Notes under the pieces: model-generated
What the model was told of the DNA's origin: nothing
Seen by the model: the letters and a program-made list of their open reading frames with translations, nothing else
Databases searched by the model: none
Assembly (NCBI RefSeq): GCF_002090095.1
Contig: NZ_BBRJ01000003.1
Coordinates: 62,001-126,000, forward strand
Reading direction: 5' to 3'
Length of the DNA: 64,000 bases
Source of the DNA: Demequina sp. NBRC 110053
GTDB taxonomy: Bacteria; Actinomycetota; Actinomycetes; Actinomycetales; Demequinaceae
In this document: one piece after another, positions 8,967 to 17,260 of the stretch
Position numbering within the stretch: the stretch's first letter is position 1
How the letters are laid out: every line of letters starts with the position of its first letter
Translations under genes and position numbers: made by a program

Positions 8967-10040
8967 TCAGCCCCGCAGCCCGCGCTGCAGCGCCTCGAGC
9001 CAGGCGCGGCCGTGCTCGAGGTCGGGCTCCAGGTAGTTGCCCTCAGCCCACTCGTTCCACGACTTGATCCACAGCAGCCGCTCCTGCTCGGGTCGGTCAG
9101 CAAGAGTCGCGACCGCGGTGCCGACGTTGCGCTCGAACGCCTCGGGCGAGCTGCCGGACAGCACGAGTCCACGCGTCCCCGAGCGGGGCGTGTTGTCCCA
9201 GTTCGGGTACACGCTGGGCTGCAGCGTCACGTCCGCGCGCACCGCGTCCCACAGGTCGGGATCGGTGGAGTACGGGTACACCTCCGGCCCGCCCCGCTTG
9301 CGGCGCACGCGCATGCGCAGCACGTCGCCGCGCGTCCGCGACGCAGGCAATCGCACGTACACCCCCGCATCGAACCCCGCATCGGCGTGATCGACATACC
9401 TTGCACCCTGCCCCAGCAGGTCGCTGACCTCGGCCACGAGGTAGAGCCCCTCGAGCCCGGCGGAGCGCGCCATGCTCTGCCAGCGGTCCACGAAGGCGCG
9501 AGGATCGGGCAGCTCCTCGGGGCGGAAGACGTAGAACACCGGCCTGCCGTCCACCCGCAGGTAGCGCGAGTCGCGCAGCGCCGGGAGCACGGCGTCGAAG
9601 TGAGCCCGGTCGTCCTCAGGGCCCGGGTACTGCTGCTCGAGGAGGATGCGGTCGTCGGCGCCGTGCCAGATGCCCGTCCATGTCTGATTCGCCCACCCGA
9701 GGCAGAAGGAGACGTCCGGCGAGCCGGACGCGATCACCTCCGCGAACGGGCGCTCGAGGATGCGGGTCCCCCGTCCGAACCAGTAGTGCCAGTAGCAGAA
9801 CGCCTCCACGCCGTGCTCGAGCGCGAGCGCGCTCTGAGCCTCGCGCGCCTCCGCGAGCCTGAGATCGTAGAAGCCCAGGTCGGCCGGGAGGTGGGGCTGG
9901 CGATGCCCACGGTAGAGCGGTCGGGCCCTCGCCGTGTTGGTCCACTCGGTGAACCCCGGTCCCCACCAGGCGTCGTTCTGCGGGATGGGGTGGAACTGGG
10001 GGAGGTAGAACGCGATCGCGCGGGCACGCAACGACTCCAC
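8967..10040 (-). CDS. WbsX-like glycosyltransferase / GH99-like protein
   Basis: A 357-residue member of the Glyco_tran_WbsX family (GH99-like TIM barrel) often found in O-antigen and rhamnan loci. Hallmarks are FYLPQFHPIPQNDAWWGPGFTEWTN (split here as FYLPQFHPIPQ and GFTEWTN), WHYWFGRG, GWANQTW and the C-terminal SWNEWAEGNYLEP. The start is GTG 10040, with a GGTGAGGGGG purine-rich site upstream and a TAGGGT -10 candidate at 10077-10082. It heads the unit WbsX-GT4-GT2. Whether such proteins transfer or hydrolyse sugars is not settled for most members. Confidence 0.85.
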   Translation of the reverse strand: MESLRARAIAFYLPQFHPIPQNDAWWGPGFTEWTNTARARPLYRGHRQPHLPADLGFYDLRLAEAREAQSALALEHGVEAFCYWHYWFGRGTRILERPFAEVIASGSPDVSFCLGWANQTWTGIWHGADDRILLEQQYPGPEDDRAHFDAVLPALRDSRYLRVDGRPVFYVFRPEELPDPRAFVDRWQSMARSAGLEGLYLVAEVSDLLGQGARYVDHADAGFDAGVYVRLPASRTRGDVLRMRVRRKRGGPEVYPYSTDPDLWDAVRADVTLQPSVYPNWDNTPRSGTRGLVLSGSSPEAFERNVGTAVATLADRPEQERLLWIKSWNEWAEGNYLEPDLEHGRAWLEALQRGLRG

Positions 10041-10076
10041 TCCAGCACCCCCTCACCATGCCGTCTGTACGTCGCC

Positions 10077-10082
10077 ACCCTA
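10077..10082 (-). promoter_or_regulatory. Candidate -10 element TAGGGT for the WbsX unit, built on a TAG stop
   Basis: The minus-strand hexamer TAGGGT starts with the TAG stop codon of the upstream GT4 gene (10080-10082). A transcript starting about seven bases downstream would have a leader of roughly 30 bases before GTG 10040. No convincing -35 box is seen. Confidence 0.4.
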
Positions 10083-11291
10083 GTGCAGCGCGTGCAGCGG
10101 CGGGAGTCCCTGACCTCGCCCAGACGCGTGGTGCCAGACCTCCAGGGTGACGCGCGCCGTGTCGACGATGCGGTAGGTCTCCCACGCGTGCGTCCGTGCC
10201 GCGGCGGCCAAGGCGGCCATCTCCTCCGGGTGACGGATCGCATGCTCGATCGCGCTGCCCAGCGCTCGCGCGTCCCCTGGTCGCGCCGCCAGACCGTGCC
10301 TCGCTCGCCAGACACCGTCACCGATGCTCAGCGCGTCGCGGCTCCCGCCGAGCACCTCCCCCGCGCCGCCGGCGGCCGTCGCCACCACGGGCACGCCGGC
10401 CGCCATCGCCTCCACGATCACCTGGCCGAAGGGCTCCGGAACCGGTGACGCGTGCACGAGGAGCCGTGAGGATCGCAGGATCCGCGACGGATCGTCGACC
10501 CAGCCAGCGAGCGTCACGGCACCTGTGCGCACCGCTGGGTGGCGGGCGAGCGCGTCACGATAGCCGCCGTCCTGGAAGAGCGCGTCGCCCGCCACCACGA
10601 ACGGCACCCCTGGCAGTCGCGGTGCCGCCTGCATCACCGCATCGGCGAACTCCAGCTGGCCCTTGGTCTCGCTCACGCGCCCCAGCATCACCACGGGCCC
10701 GTCCGTGTCAGGCCCGGGATCGTCGAACCATCCGTCCGGCACGCCGGGATAGGCGATCGCGACCTTGCGCCGGGTCGCGCGTCCCAGCGTGCGAGCGGTG
10801 GCCATCGAGTTCGCGACGATCGCCCGAGGGAGCGCCGTCGCGGCCGCGCGCGACACGTGCACGAGCGCGCCCGGGAGGTAGTCCTTCGCGAGCCTGTCAT
10901 GCAGATGCCACACCCACGGCACCCTCGCGAGCGGTGCGGCGAGTGCGCAGACAGCCGCTGCCTTGAGGCTGTTGGCCGCGAGCAGCTCCGTCCCCTGCTG
11001 TCGACAATGCGCGGCCAGGGCACGCGCTGCGGCCATGGTCGAGCGCACGTTCCGCTGGACGGATCGCGCTCGGGCGGCCTCGCTGCGAGCGACCGAGGCC
11101 GCCGCGCCCATCTCCACCATGGACACGGGAAGCAGGGAGCCCAGCTCGCCGGCCCATGGTCCCTCGGCGAGCAGCACGGCATCGATATCGACGCTGCGCT
11201 GGTCCAGGGCCTCGATGAGGCGCATGGCCGCCGTCTCCGCACCGCCGCGCTGAGCGGCATGGCTCACGAGCGTCACGCGCAGTGCTGGCAC
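10080..11291 (-). CDS. Glycosyltransferase family 4
   Basis: A 403-residue GT-B enzyme. The N-terminal domain has RVTLVSHAAQRGGAET (GGAE motif typical of GT4) and the C-terminal domain has VVMLGRVSETKGQ, then PVPEPFGQVIVEAMAAG with the EX7E pair. GTG at 11291 is the likely start because a TAGACT -10 hexamer lies eight bases upstream (11299-11304), fitting a leaderless message. A very long upstream frame is a shadow of the opposite-strand genes. It is divergent from the GT2-like gene at 11346. Confidence 0.87.
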   Translation of the reverse strand: MPALRVTLVSHAAQRGGAETAAMRLIEALDQRSVDIDAVLLAEGPWAGELGSLLPVSMVEMGAAASVARSEAARARSVQRNVRSTMAAARALAAHCRQQGTELLAANSLKAAAVCALAAPLARVPWVWHLHDRLAKDYLPGALVHVSRAAATALPRAIVANSMATARTLGRATRRKVAIAYPGVPDGWFDDPGPDTDGPVVMLGRVSETKGQLEFADAVMQAAPRLPGVPFVVAGDALFQDGGYRDALARHPAVRTGAVTLAGWVDDPSRILRSSRLLVHASPVPEPFGQVIVEAMAAGVPVVATAAGGAGEVLGGSRDALSIGDGVWRARHGLAARPGDARALGSAIEHAIRHPEEMAALAAAARTHAWETYRIVDTARVTLEVWHHASGRGQGLPPLHALH

Positions 11292-11298
11292 GGTCGCG

Positions 11299-11338
11299 AG
11301 TCTAGCCACGGGTGCGGGGCGCGGCCCCGCATTATGCT
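11299..11338. promoter_or_regulatory. Compact divergent promoter with two -10 elements and a 17-base palindrome
   Basis: The 54 bases between starts 11291 (-) and 11346 (+) hold TAGACT (minus strand, 11299-11304) and TATGCT (plus strand, 11333-11338), each seven or eight bases from its start codon. Between them is GCGGGGC-GCG-GCCCCGC (11314-11330). Both messages would be leaderless, and the palindrome is well placed to bind a regulator affecting both directions. The operator role is inference. Confidence 0.45.
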
Positions 11339-11345
11339 CGGGGTC

Positions 11346-12281
11346 GTGACGATCCGGGCAGCGGCCGCCGACCTCGTCGACATCGGCCAGGCGCGCGAGT
11401 GGCTCGCAGCGCGCGTGCGCCACGAGCACCCCGCCGACGAGCGCGCGCTCGCGCTGCGCGGCCTGACGCTGCCTCCCCTGCCCCGGTCCCCCGGCCGCGA
11501 TGAGATCTGGGCCGTCGCCACCGTGCGTGACGAGGCGGACGTGGTGCGTGCCGCGATCGATCACCTTCTCTCCCAGGGCGTCGATCACGTGCTGGTATGC
11601 GACCACAGGTCTGCCGACGGCACCCGCGAGCTGCTGCGGGAGCTCGAGCGCTCGGACGGGCGCATCCACCTCGCCGTCGATGACGGCGAGGCGCACCTCC
11701 AGCATCACAAGATCACCGCGCTGGCGCGGCGGGCGTGGTGGGCGGGAGCGTCGTGGGTGGTGCCGTTCGACGCCGATGAGTGGTGGTTCGCCGAGACGGG
11801 ATCGCTGGGCGATGCGCTCCGGGCCTCGCGTGCCGGCGTGCTGACCGCCGCGATGCACGACGCGCTCCCCGCTGTCGCGCCGTTCGCGAGGCTCGATCCT
11901 GTCCCTGCGGGAGACCACAAGGTGGCCTTCCGCGCCCATCCCCTGGTGAACGTCGGGCCCGGCAACCATGGCGTGGACCGCCGCGGACGCGTCACCGGCG
12001 GCCTGCGCATCGCTCATGTGCCGTACCGCGACTCCTCGCAGGTCGCGCGCAAGTTCGCCAACGGGTCCCGCGCGCTCGACGCCGCCGGTGCGCGAGAGTG
12101 GGAGGGCTGGCACTGGCGCGCCGGAGCTGCGCTCGCGAGAGACGATGCCGACGCCATGTGGCGCGCGATGGAGGCGGGCCAGGCGGTGCCCGCCGTCGGC
12201 TGGGAGCCGTCTGGACGCTGGGTCGACGTGTCGATGAGCTCCGCGTCCTGGCCCCTCACCGCACCGCCCGTCACTCGCTAG
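11346..12281 (+). CDS. Glycosyltransferase family 2-like (Glyco_tranf_2_4 type)
   Basis: A 311-residue protein with an N-terminal extension of about 50 residues and then a GT-A-like core: WAVATVRDEADVV, DHVLVCDHRSADGT, and an acidic metal motif in VVPFDADEWW (about residue 140). It resembles the glycosyl transferase family 2 subgroup often annotated PF13704. GTG 11346 is preferred over ATG 11334 because the -10 TATGCT at 11333-11338 would place the transcript start at this GTG; the ATG itself lies within the promoter hexamer. The gene ends in TAG, which forms part of the next gene's -10. Confidence 0.72.
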   Translation: MTIRAAAADLVDIGQAREWLAARVRHEHPADERALALRGLTLPPLPRSPGRDEIWAVATVRDEADVVRAAIDHLLSQGVDHVLVCDHRSADGTRELLRELERSDGRIHLAVDDGEAHLQHHKITALARRAWWAGASWVVPFDADEWWFAETGSLGDALRASRAGVLTAAMHDALPAVAPFARLDPVPAGDHKVAFRAHPLVNVGPGNHGVDRRGRVTGGLRIAHVPYRDSSQVARKFANGSRALDAAGAREWEGWHWRAGAALARDDADAMWRAMEAGQAVPAVGWEPSGRWVDVSMSSASWPLTAPPVTR

Positions 12282-12284
12282 CAT
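12279..12284 (+). promoter_or_regulatory. Candidate -10 element TAGCAT overlapping a stop codon
   Basis: TAGCAT comprises the TAG stop of the upstream gene plus CAT, and ends seven bases before GTG 12291, where a leaderless transcript would begin. No Shine-Dalgarno sequence precedes that GTG. Confidence 0.45.
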
Positions 12285-12290
12285 GGCGGC

Positions 12291-13244
12291 GTGACCAGCG
12301 AGACGAGCGCACCCGCCACGGTGATCGTGCCCACCTACAACGGCGAGCGCTACCTCGCCGCGACGCTGGACTCGCTGGCGGCGCAGACGCCGACGCCGCC
12401 GGCCGTCGTCGTCGTGGACGACGGCTCGAGCGACGGCTCCGTGGAGATCGCGCGCTCCCACGATGCCGTGGCGCAGGTCCTGCAGCAGCCCAACCTCGGC
12501 GTCGCGGTCGCGCGCAACCGCGGTCTCGCCATGGCGACGACGCCGTGGGTGGCCTTCCTCGATCAGGACGACCTCTGGCACGAGGAGCGTCTCGCGACCA
12601 TGCTCGACGTGGCGGCCGTCGCAGATGCGCCGGCGGTCGCCACCACCGAGTCCCGCTTCGCTCTCGACAGCGACCGCGAGGCGCTCGAAGCCGTGAGCGA
12701 CGGGCGCGAGACCTGGCCGGAGGCGTGGATCGCCGCCGGCGACGAGCCCGCCCTCGTGCGCGGCTCCATCGCGGGCGCCTCGGGTGAGGTCTCGCAACTG
12801 ACGCTCGACCGTCTCCTCGAGGGCGCCGCCATGCTCACCACCACCGTCCTCTACCGACGCGAGGTCGCCATCAGCGCAGGTGGCTGCGCACCGCACGCAC
12901 GCGCGCTCGACGACCACGTGCTCAACCTCAACGTCGCACGCATCGGCGGTCCCATCCCCCGGATCGACTCGCGCCAACTGCTCTACCGCGTGCACTCGCG
13001 GTCCACCACCACCGTCTCGCCCATGGTCGCCCCGTTCCTGTCGACGCAGGCGGCAGTGCGGCTCGGCGGGGTGTTCCCGCGCGAGCACCGCGCAGGCGCG
13101 AACGTCGAGCACCTGCTCTACGGGCTCGCGCGATCCGACGCGACGGCGGCGGAGCAGCTTGCGCTGCTGCTGCTGACCGTGCCACGCGGCCGCCGCGCGC
13201 GCTGGCTGCGGCGATGGGCGACGCGGCGCGTCGGACTGCGGTGA
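12291..13244 (+). CDS. Glycosyltransferase family 2
   Basis: A 317-residue GT2 enzyme: TVIVPTYNGERYL, VDDGSSDGS, NLGVAVARNRG and the acidic FLDQDDLWHEERL motif are all present. The C-terminal half has no recognisable motif beyond LDDHVLNLNV. It starts at GTG 12291 with no ribosome site but a TAGCAT -10 directly upstream. Its stop overlaps the next start (GTGA), so it is coupled to the following GT-like gene. It probably builds the same surface glycan. Confidence 0.87.
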   Translation: MTSETSAPATVIVPTYNGERYLAATLDSLAAQTPTPPAVVVVDDGSSDGSVEIARSHDAVAQVLQQPNLGVAVARNRGLAMATTPWVAFLDQDDLWHEERLATMLDVAAVADAPAVATTESRFALDSDREALEAVSDGRETWPEAWIAAGDEPALVRGSIAGASGEVSQLTLDRLLEGAAMLTTTVLYRREVAISAGGCAPHARALDDHVLNLNVARIGGPIPRIDSRQLLYRVHSRSTTTVSPMVAPFLSTQAAVRLGGVFPREHRAGANVEHLLYGLARSDATAAEQLALLLLTVPRGRRARWLRRWATRRVGLR

Positions 13245-14113
13245 CGGACGCCCCGATGACCCGTCGGCTCGGCGCCTACGTCCTCCCAGGCGACACGGTG
13301 TGGCTCGAGCGCACCCTGCCGCAGTGGTATCCCCTCGTCGAACGCATCGTCGTGCCAGTACCTGCCGACCACAGGAGCTGGACGGGCCGACCCCTGCCCG
13401 TCGCCCGGGCGCTGGAGGTCATCCGGAGGCTCGACACGCGCGGAATCGTGACCGAGATCCACGGGCGGTGGACCGACCCCTCCGACCCTCGCGCAGCGGA
13501 GGTCGCGCAGCGCCAGGCGGCGGTGGATGCGTTGGGCCTCGAGGTGGAGTGGATCCTGTGCGTCGACAACGACGAACTGATGCCAAGGCCCGAGCGCCTG
13601 TCGGCGGTGCTCGACGAGGCCGATCGTCGCGGCGTCACGGCCGTCGAATGGCCGATGCGGGTGCTGTACCGCGCGACGAGACGCTCCGTGCTGGAGGTCG
13701 TGGCGCGGGATCACCGGCCCATCTATGAGTACCCGGGACCGATCGCGGTGCGACCCGGCTCCCGGCTGACGGATGCGAGGCGGTCGGACGGCCCCTTCCT
13801 GCGCCCACAGGTCGCGGGCGACGACCGGTCCATCCAGGTGACCAGGGCCGAGGAGCCCGGCGAGAGCCGCGCCCGTCTCCTGCGCCACGAGGACGCGATC
13901 ATCCATCGGTCCTGGGCGCGGCCCGCCAGGGACATCCGGCGCAAGATCGACTCCTCGGGCCATGCCCGCGACACGTCTCTCCGTCGCTACTACTGGATGA
14001 GGTGGTGGCCCTCGCCCCTGCTGCGGCCCCTGATGCGCGACTTCCACCCCCTGACCGGAAGTCTCTGGCCGGCGCTGGTGCGGCATGACCGCAGCGGAGT
14101 CTTCGCCGACTGA
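13241..14113 (+). CDS. Putative glycosyltransferase-like protein of unknown family
   Basis: A 290-residue protein with a loose GT-A appearance: LGAYVLPGDTVWLERTL at the N terminus, IVVPVPADHRSW, and a VDNDELMPR acidic motif (about residue 110) where GT2 enzymes carry DXD. The C-terminal half is rich in Arg/Trp and has RLLRHEDAIIHRSW. I do not recognise a precise family. GTG 13241 is selected because it overlaps the previous stop by four bases; the in-frame ATG a few codons on is an alternative. Context (last of three plus-strand GT-like genes, convergent with the GH81 gene) supports a role in glycan assembly, but this is inference. Confidence 0.5.
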   Translation: MTDAPMTRRLGAYVLPGDTVWLERTLPQWYPLVERIVVPVPADHRSWTGRPLPVARALEVIRRLDTRGIVTEIHGRWTDPSDPRAAEVAQRQAAVDALGLEVEWILCVDNDELMPRPERLSAVLDEADRRGVTAVEWPMRVLYRATRRSVLEVVARDHRPIYEYPGPIAVRPGSRLTDARRSDGPFLRPQVAGDDRSIQVTRAEEPGESRARLLRHEDAIIHRSWARPARDIRRKIDSSGHARDTSLRRYYWMRWWPSPLLRPLMRDFHPLTGSLWPALVRHDRSGVFAD

Positions 14114-14137
14114 GGCCGGGCCGTGGCCACCGGGACG

Positions 14138-16261
14138 TCACCCTCCCGACCCAGCGGCTGCGATCCAGGCGAGCAGTGCCGCCCGGGAGTTCCCCCCGTC
14201 GATCGCCGCTGCCGGCATCGCGAGGGCCGCCTCCCATGCCGCCTGGCGCTCCCACTCACCGGCCAGTGCCGAGTACATCAGCACGTAGTCGTTCAGCGGC
14301 GCGCCGGCGGCGATGCCGCCGGACTCCTCGACCAGTGAGCCGATCGCGGCCGACTGGTCCGCATCGGCAGGGCGCAGGTGCGTCTGCACGGGGGCCATGG
14401 GAATCAGCTGGATACCCAGGATCGCGCTCGGGTCCTGCGAGAACCACGTCGTATGCTCCCGCCGCGCTCCCCAGCTGAGTGACACCATGTCGTGCTCGTA
14501 GCGTGGCCATGCCGACAGGTCGGGATGCAGCCAGAGGCGCCGCGCGGCATCGGCCTCGAGCGCGAGCATCCACCGTGCGGTGGTCTCGAGCGCTGGGTCG
14601 TCGCGCACCTGAGCCCAAGCGGCGACGCCGTTCCACGCGAGCACGGCCTCCGAGCTCGACTCCTGGTTGTTGCCATCGGCGAAGGGCGCGTGGCCCGAGG
14701 CCCACGAGTGGCCTGCGTACGGATCGAACACCCGCAGCTCAGGAAACAGCGTGGACCCCGGTGGGCTGGCGATGTCCGCCGCCACCAGGTCCATCACAGG
14801 CGCGATCTGGTCGATGATGCCGGGGTCATGTCGCGCGGCGATCGCGGCGGCGTTGAGGAGGTATCCGTAGTGGAAGTGATGGTCGTTGTAGAGCTCCGAG
14901 CCGAACGCCGGCTGGAGCCCGACAACGCCACGGCCATCGACGTCGTACTGGAAGCAACGACGGTCGCGCACGTCGCAGCCGTCCGCCTGCGTCCACACGA
15001 GGAGCTCGTCGATCAGCGGCGCCGCCAGCTCTGCGGCCAGCGCCTCCTCCCCCAGGCTCGCCGCCACGGACACCTGCACGGCCTGACGGTGGAGCACCTT
15101 CGCGCCGAAGTAGGTGTCGTCGAGGAACTCCGGCGTGGCCTCGGCGCTCTCGCGCAGCGCGGCGACCACCGCCGCCCGCTCCTCACCGGCTATCGCGTCG
15201 AGCTCGTGCGTGGTCGTCGGCTCCACGGCTGGAACCGGCCATGTCACCGATGACGTCGCGCACGCCCGCAGGGGCCCCTGGATCGTCTCCCACTCCCCCA
15301 GTTTGCAGTCCAGCCCCTCCGCGCGCGACGGATCGAGCGCGACCACCGTGCCATCGCCGCCCCGGTAGGCGAGCGAGGTGAGAACCTCGTGTTCGCGGAC
15401 AGCGAGGCCCACGTCGACGCCGTCGATCGCGCCTCCCACCTGCCTCGCCATCTCCACGAGGTCCGCGCCGTCTGGCACGGCGATGACGATCACTGTGGCG
15501 CCTGCGGGAAGGCGGATGCGCGATCCCGCGACGCCGCCTCCGTCACCGCCGCCGTCACCGCCGCCCGGATCGACGTCGTCTCCGTCCACGACGACGGCGT
15601 ACCGCCGGCCGTCGACCTCCGCCGCCCAGACGCCCTGGCCGACGCTCGTGAGCGCGATGTCCAGGACGAGCGCGGTGTCGGCCCTCGCCTCGACGGACAC
15701 GGCTGGCCAACCCGCGGCCATCGTCACGCGCGCGAGCTCGCCCGTGGCGCCCCCGAGCCCGAGCACCGCGTGCACCGGGCCCGCCTCGACCGCCCTCGGC
15801 AGACCCGTGGCGCCCTCGACGGCCATCGCCACATCGTGGACCGCAGGACCGATGATGGCCGTCTCCGTCACTGACACGGACGGCACGCCGATGCTGAGAC
15901 CTCCGTCGCGCGACGTGATGGACAGCGGCGAGGCATAGGCCGATGCCGGCCCCTGACCGAACACCAGGCCGGAGTACCAGCGGTTGGTCGGTGGTGCGAG
16001 ACCGGCCTCGACTCGCCCCGCCACGCCGTTCGCGCCCGCGCGCTGCGGGAGCGGCGCGGCGCTGTCGAGCGCGGACGGGGCGACCACGTCGCTGCTGGGT
16101 GGCTCGAGTTCGTCAGCGGACACCTCATCGCTCCCGTCGCGAGGCGCCGGCTCCGAGATGCCCAGGGTTCCCTCGGGTCCGGCGGAGGTCTCGTCACCTC
16201 CACATCCGGACGCTGCCAGCAGCGCGAGCGCGGCGACGACCCCGCCGAGCCGGGCTCTCAC
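14138..16261 (-). CDS. GH81 endo-beta-1,3-glucanase, predicted lipoprotein
   Basis: A 707-residue glycoside hydrolase family 81 protein. After GTG 16261 comes a short positive stretch, a hydrophobic core and a lipobox (LLAASGC), so it is predicted to be exported and lipid-anchored. A disordered acidic linker follows, then PTNRWYSGLVFGQG (the GH81 N-terminal signature), an Asp/Gly-rich loop near residue 230, and the catalytic region with YNDHHFHYGY, DPYAGHSW and NQESSSEA, the ESSSE pair being the two family Glu residues. A GGAG site sits eight bases upstream of the start. It lies 178 bases downstream of the ABC-transporter permease gene in the same direction. GH81 enzymes cut beta-1,3-glucan; here it could trim the exported glycan or attack fungal or algal walls. 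Confidence 0.88.
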   Translation of the reverse strand: MRARLGGVVAALALLAASGCGGDETSAGPEGTLGISEPAPRDGSDEVSADELEPPSSDVVAPSALDSAAPLPQRAGANGVAGRVEAGLAPPTNRWYSGLVFGQGPASAYASPLSITSRDGGLSIGVPSVSVTETAIIGPAVHDVAMAVEGATGLPRAVEAGPVHAVLGLGGATGELARVTMAAGWPAVSVEARADTALVLDIALTSVGQGVWAAEVDGRRYAVVVDGDDVDPGGGDGGGDGGGVAGSRIRLPAGATVIVIAVPDGADLVEMARQVGGAIDGVDVGLAVREHEVLTSLAYRGGDGTVVALDPSRAEGLDCKLGEWETIQGPLRACATSSVTWPVPAVEPTTTHELDAIAGEERAAVVAALRESAEATPEFLDDTYFGAKVLHRQAVQVSVAASLGEEALAAELAAPLIDELLVWTQADGCDVRDRRCFQYDVDGRGVVGLQPAFGSELYNDHHFHYGYLLNAAAIAARHDPGIIDQIAPVMDLVAADIASPPGSTLFPELRVFDPYAGHSWASGHAPFADGNNQESSSEAVLAWNGVAAWAQVRDDPALETTARWMLALEADAARRLWLHPDLSAWPRYEHDMVSLSWGARREHTTWFSQDPSAILGIQLIPMAPVQTHLRPADADQSAAIGSLVEESGGIAAGAPLNDYVLMYSALAGEWERQAAWEAALAMPAAAIDGGNSRAALLAWIAAAGSGG

Positions 16262-16439
16262 GACGCCGCTCCGGCGCTCACTCGCCCGACAGCCTGGCGG
16301 CCGCGGACGGCGTGGCCTCCACCGTGGCCGACGCCACGACGCTGCAGCACCCTCACGAGTCCAGCGTCCCTGGTCGCGCGGGCGCTGTCCAGCGTCGTCC
16401 GCCCGATCCGCGTCGAGAGCCCGCGCACGGCGCGCCTGC

Positions 16440-17258
16440 TCAGATGACGTCCGCGAACTCCCGTTCGAAGCGCTGATACACGAGCAGCCCGGCACTCATC
16501 ACGACGATCGCGGCCCCCGCCACGCCGAGCATCTGCCACAGGGGTGGGGCGTCGAGCCCGAGCAGCGCCCAGCGGTAGGACTCCATGAGCCACGACAGCG
16601 GGTTGATGGTGAAGAGCCACTCGAGCTGCTCCGGGACCGCTTCCAGGGAGTAGGCGACGGGCGTGGCGAAGAACAGCAGCTGCAGGAGCCACGGCAGGAC
16701 GTAGCCGACGTCGCGGTAGCGGACGAGCAGCGTCGAGGCGGCGAGCCCGATCCCGAGGCCCAGGAGCACGGCGAGCATCACCCAGATGGGCAGGGTGAGG
16801 ATCGCCCAGCCTGGGTTCACGCCGAAGACGACGAGAAGGACGACCATGAGTCCCAGCGCCACCACGAAGTCGATCAGCACCGAGAACGCGCTCGACATGG
16901 GCACGAGCATGCGAGGGAAGAAGACCTTCGCGACGAGCGACTGGTTGGCCACGAGCGACGGGGCGGAGCGCTCCACCACGCCGCCGAAGAGGTTCCACCC
17001 GAGCATGCCGGCGAAGGTGAAGAGGAAGTACGGCATGCCGCCGCTGGGAAGGTCGGCGACGTTGCCGAAGATGATGGTGAACACGCCGGCGGACATCAGC
17101 GGCTGGATGATCACCCACGCGACACCGACGACCGTCTGGCGATAGCGCAGGACGACATCCCTCAGGCCGAAGCGCCACAGCACCTCACGCGCCTCCCACA
17201 CCTCGGACCAGCGCGGAAGGCTAAGCCCCTTGGGGGGCGTGACGATCATGCGGCCCAT
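16440..17258 (-). CDS. ABC-2 type polysaccharide export permease (Wzm/TagG-like)
   Basis: A 272-residue integral membrane protein of the ABC-2 family with about six hydrophobic segments, the conserved DVVLRYRQTVVGVAW amphipathic start, a VAKVFFPRMLVP motif and the NPLSWLMESYRW segment near the C terminus. These are typical of permeases exporting O-antigen, teichoic acid or capsule. The start is ATG 17258, with an AGGAGC ribosome site, only two bases downstream of the ATPase stop. It partners the upstream ATPase to move a complete undecaprenyl-linked glycan across the membrane. Confidence 0.92.
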   Translation of the reverse strand: MGRMIVTPPKGLSLPRWSEVWEAREVLWRFGLRDVVLRYRQTVVGVAWVIIQPLMSAGVFTIIFGNVADLPSGGMPYFLFTFAGMLGWNLFGGVVERSAPSLVANQSLVAKVFFPRMLVPMSSAFSVLIDFVVALGLMVVLLVVFGVNPGWAILTLPIWVMLAVLLGLGIGLAASTLLVRYRDVGYVLPWLLQLLFFATPVAYSLEAVPEQLEWLFTINPLSWLMESYRWALLGLDAPPLWQMLGVAGAAIVVMSAGLLVYQRFEREFADVI

Positions 17259-17260
17259 CG

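Noticed and set aside
8937-10448. A 500-codon plus-strand frame
   Set aside because: It is antisense to the WbsX and GT4 genes, His/Arg-rich, with no motifs.
10080-13112. A 1010-codon minus-strand frame suggesting a giant protein
   Set aside because: Only the part to 11291 encodes GT4 motifs; the rest is antisense to two clear GT2-like genes.
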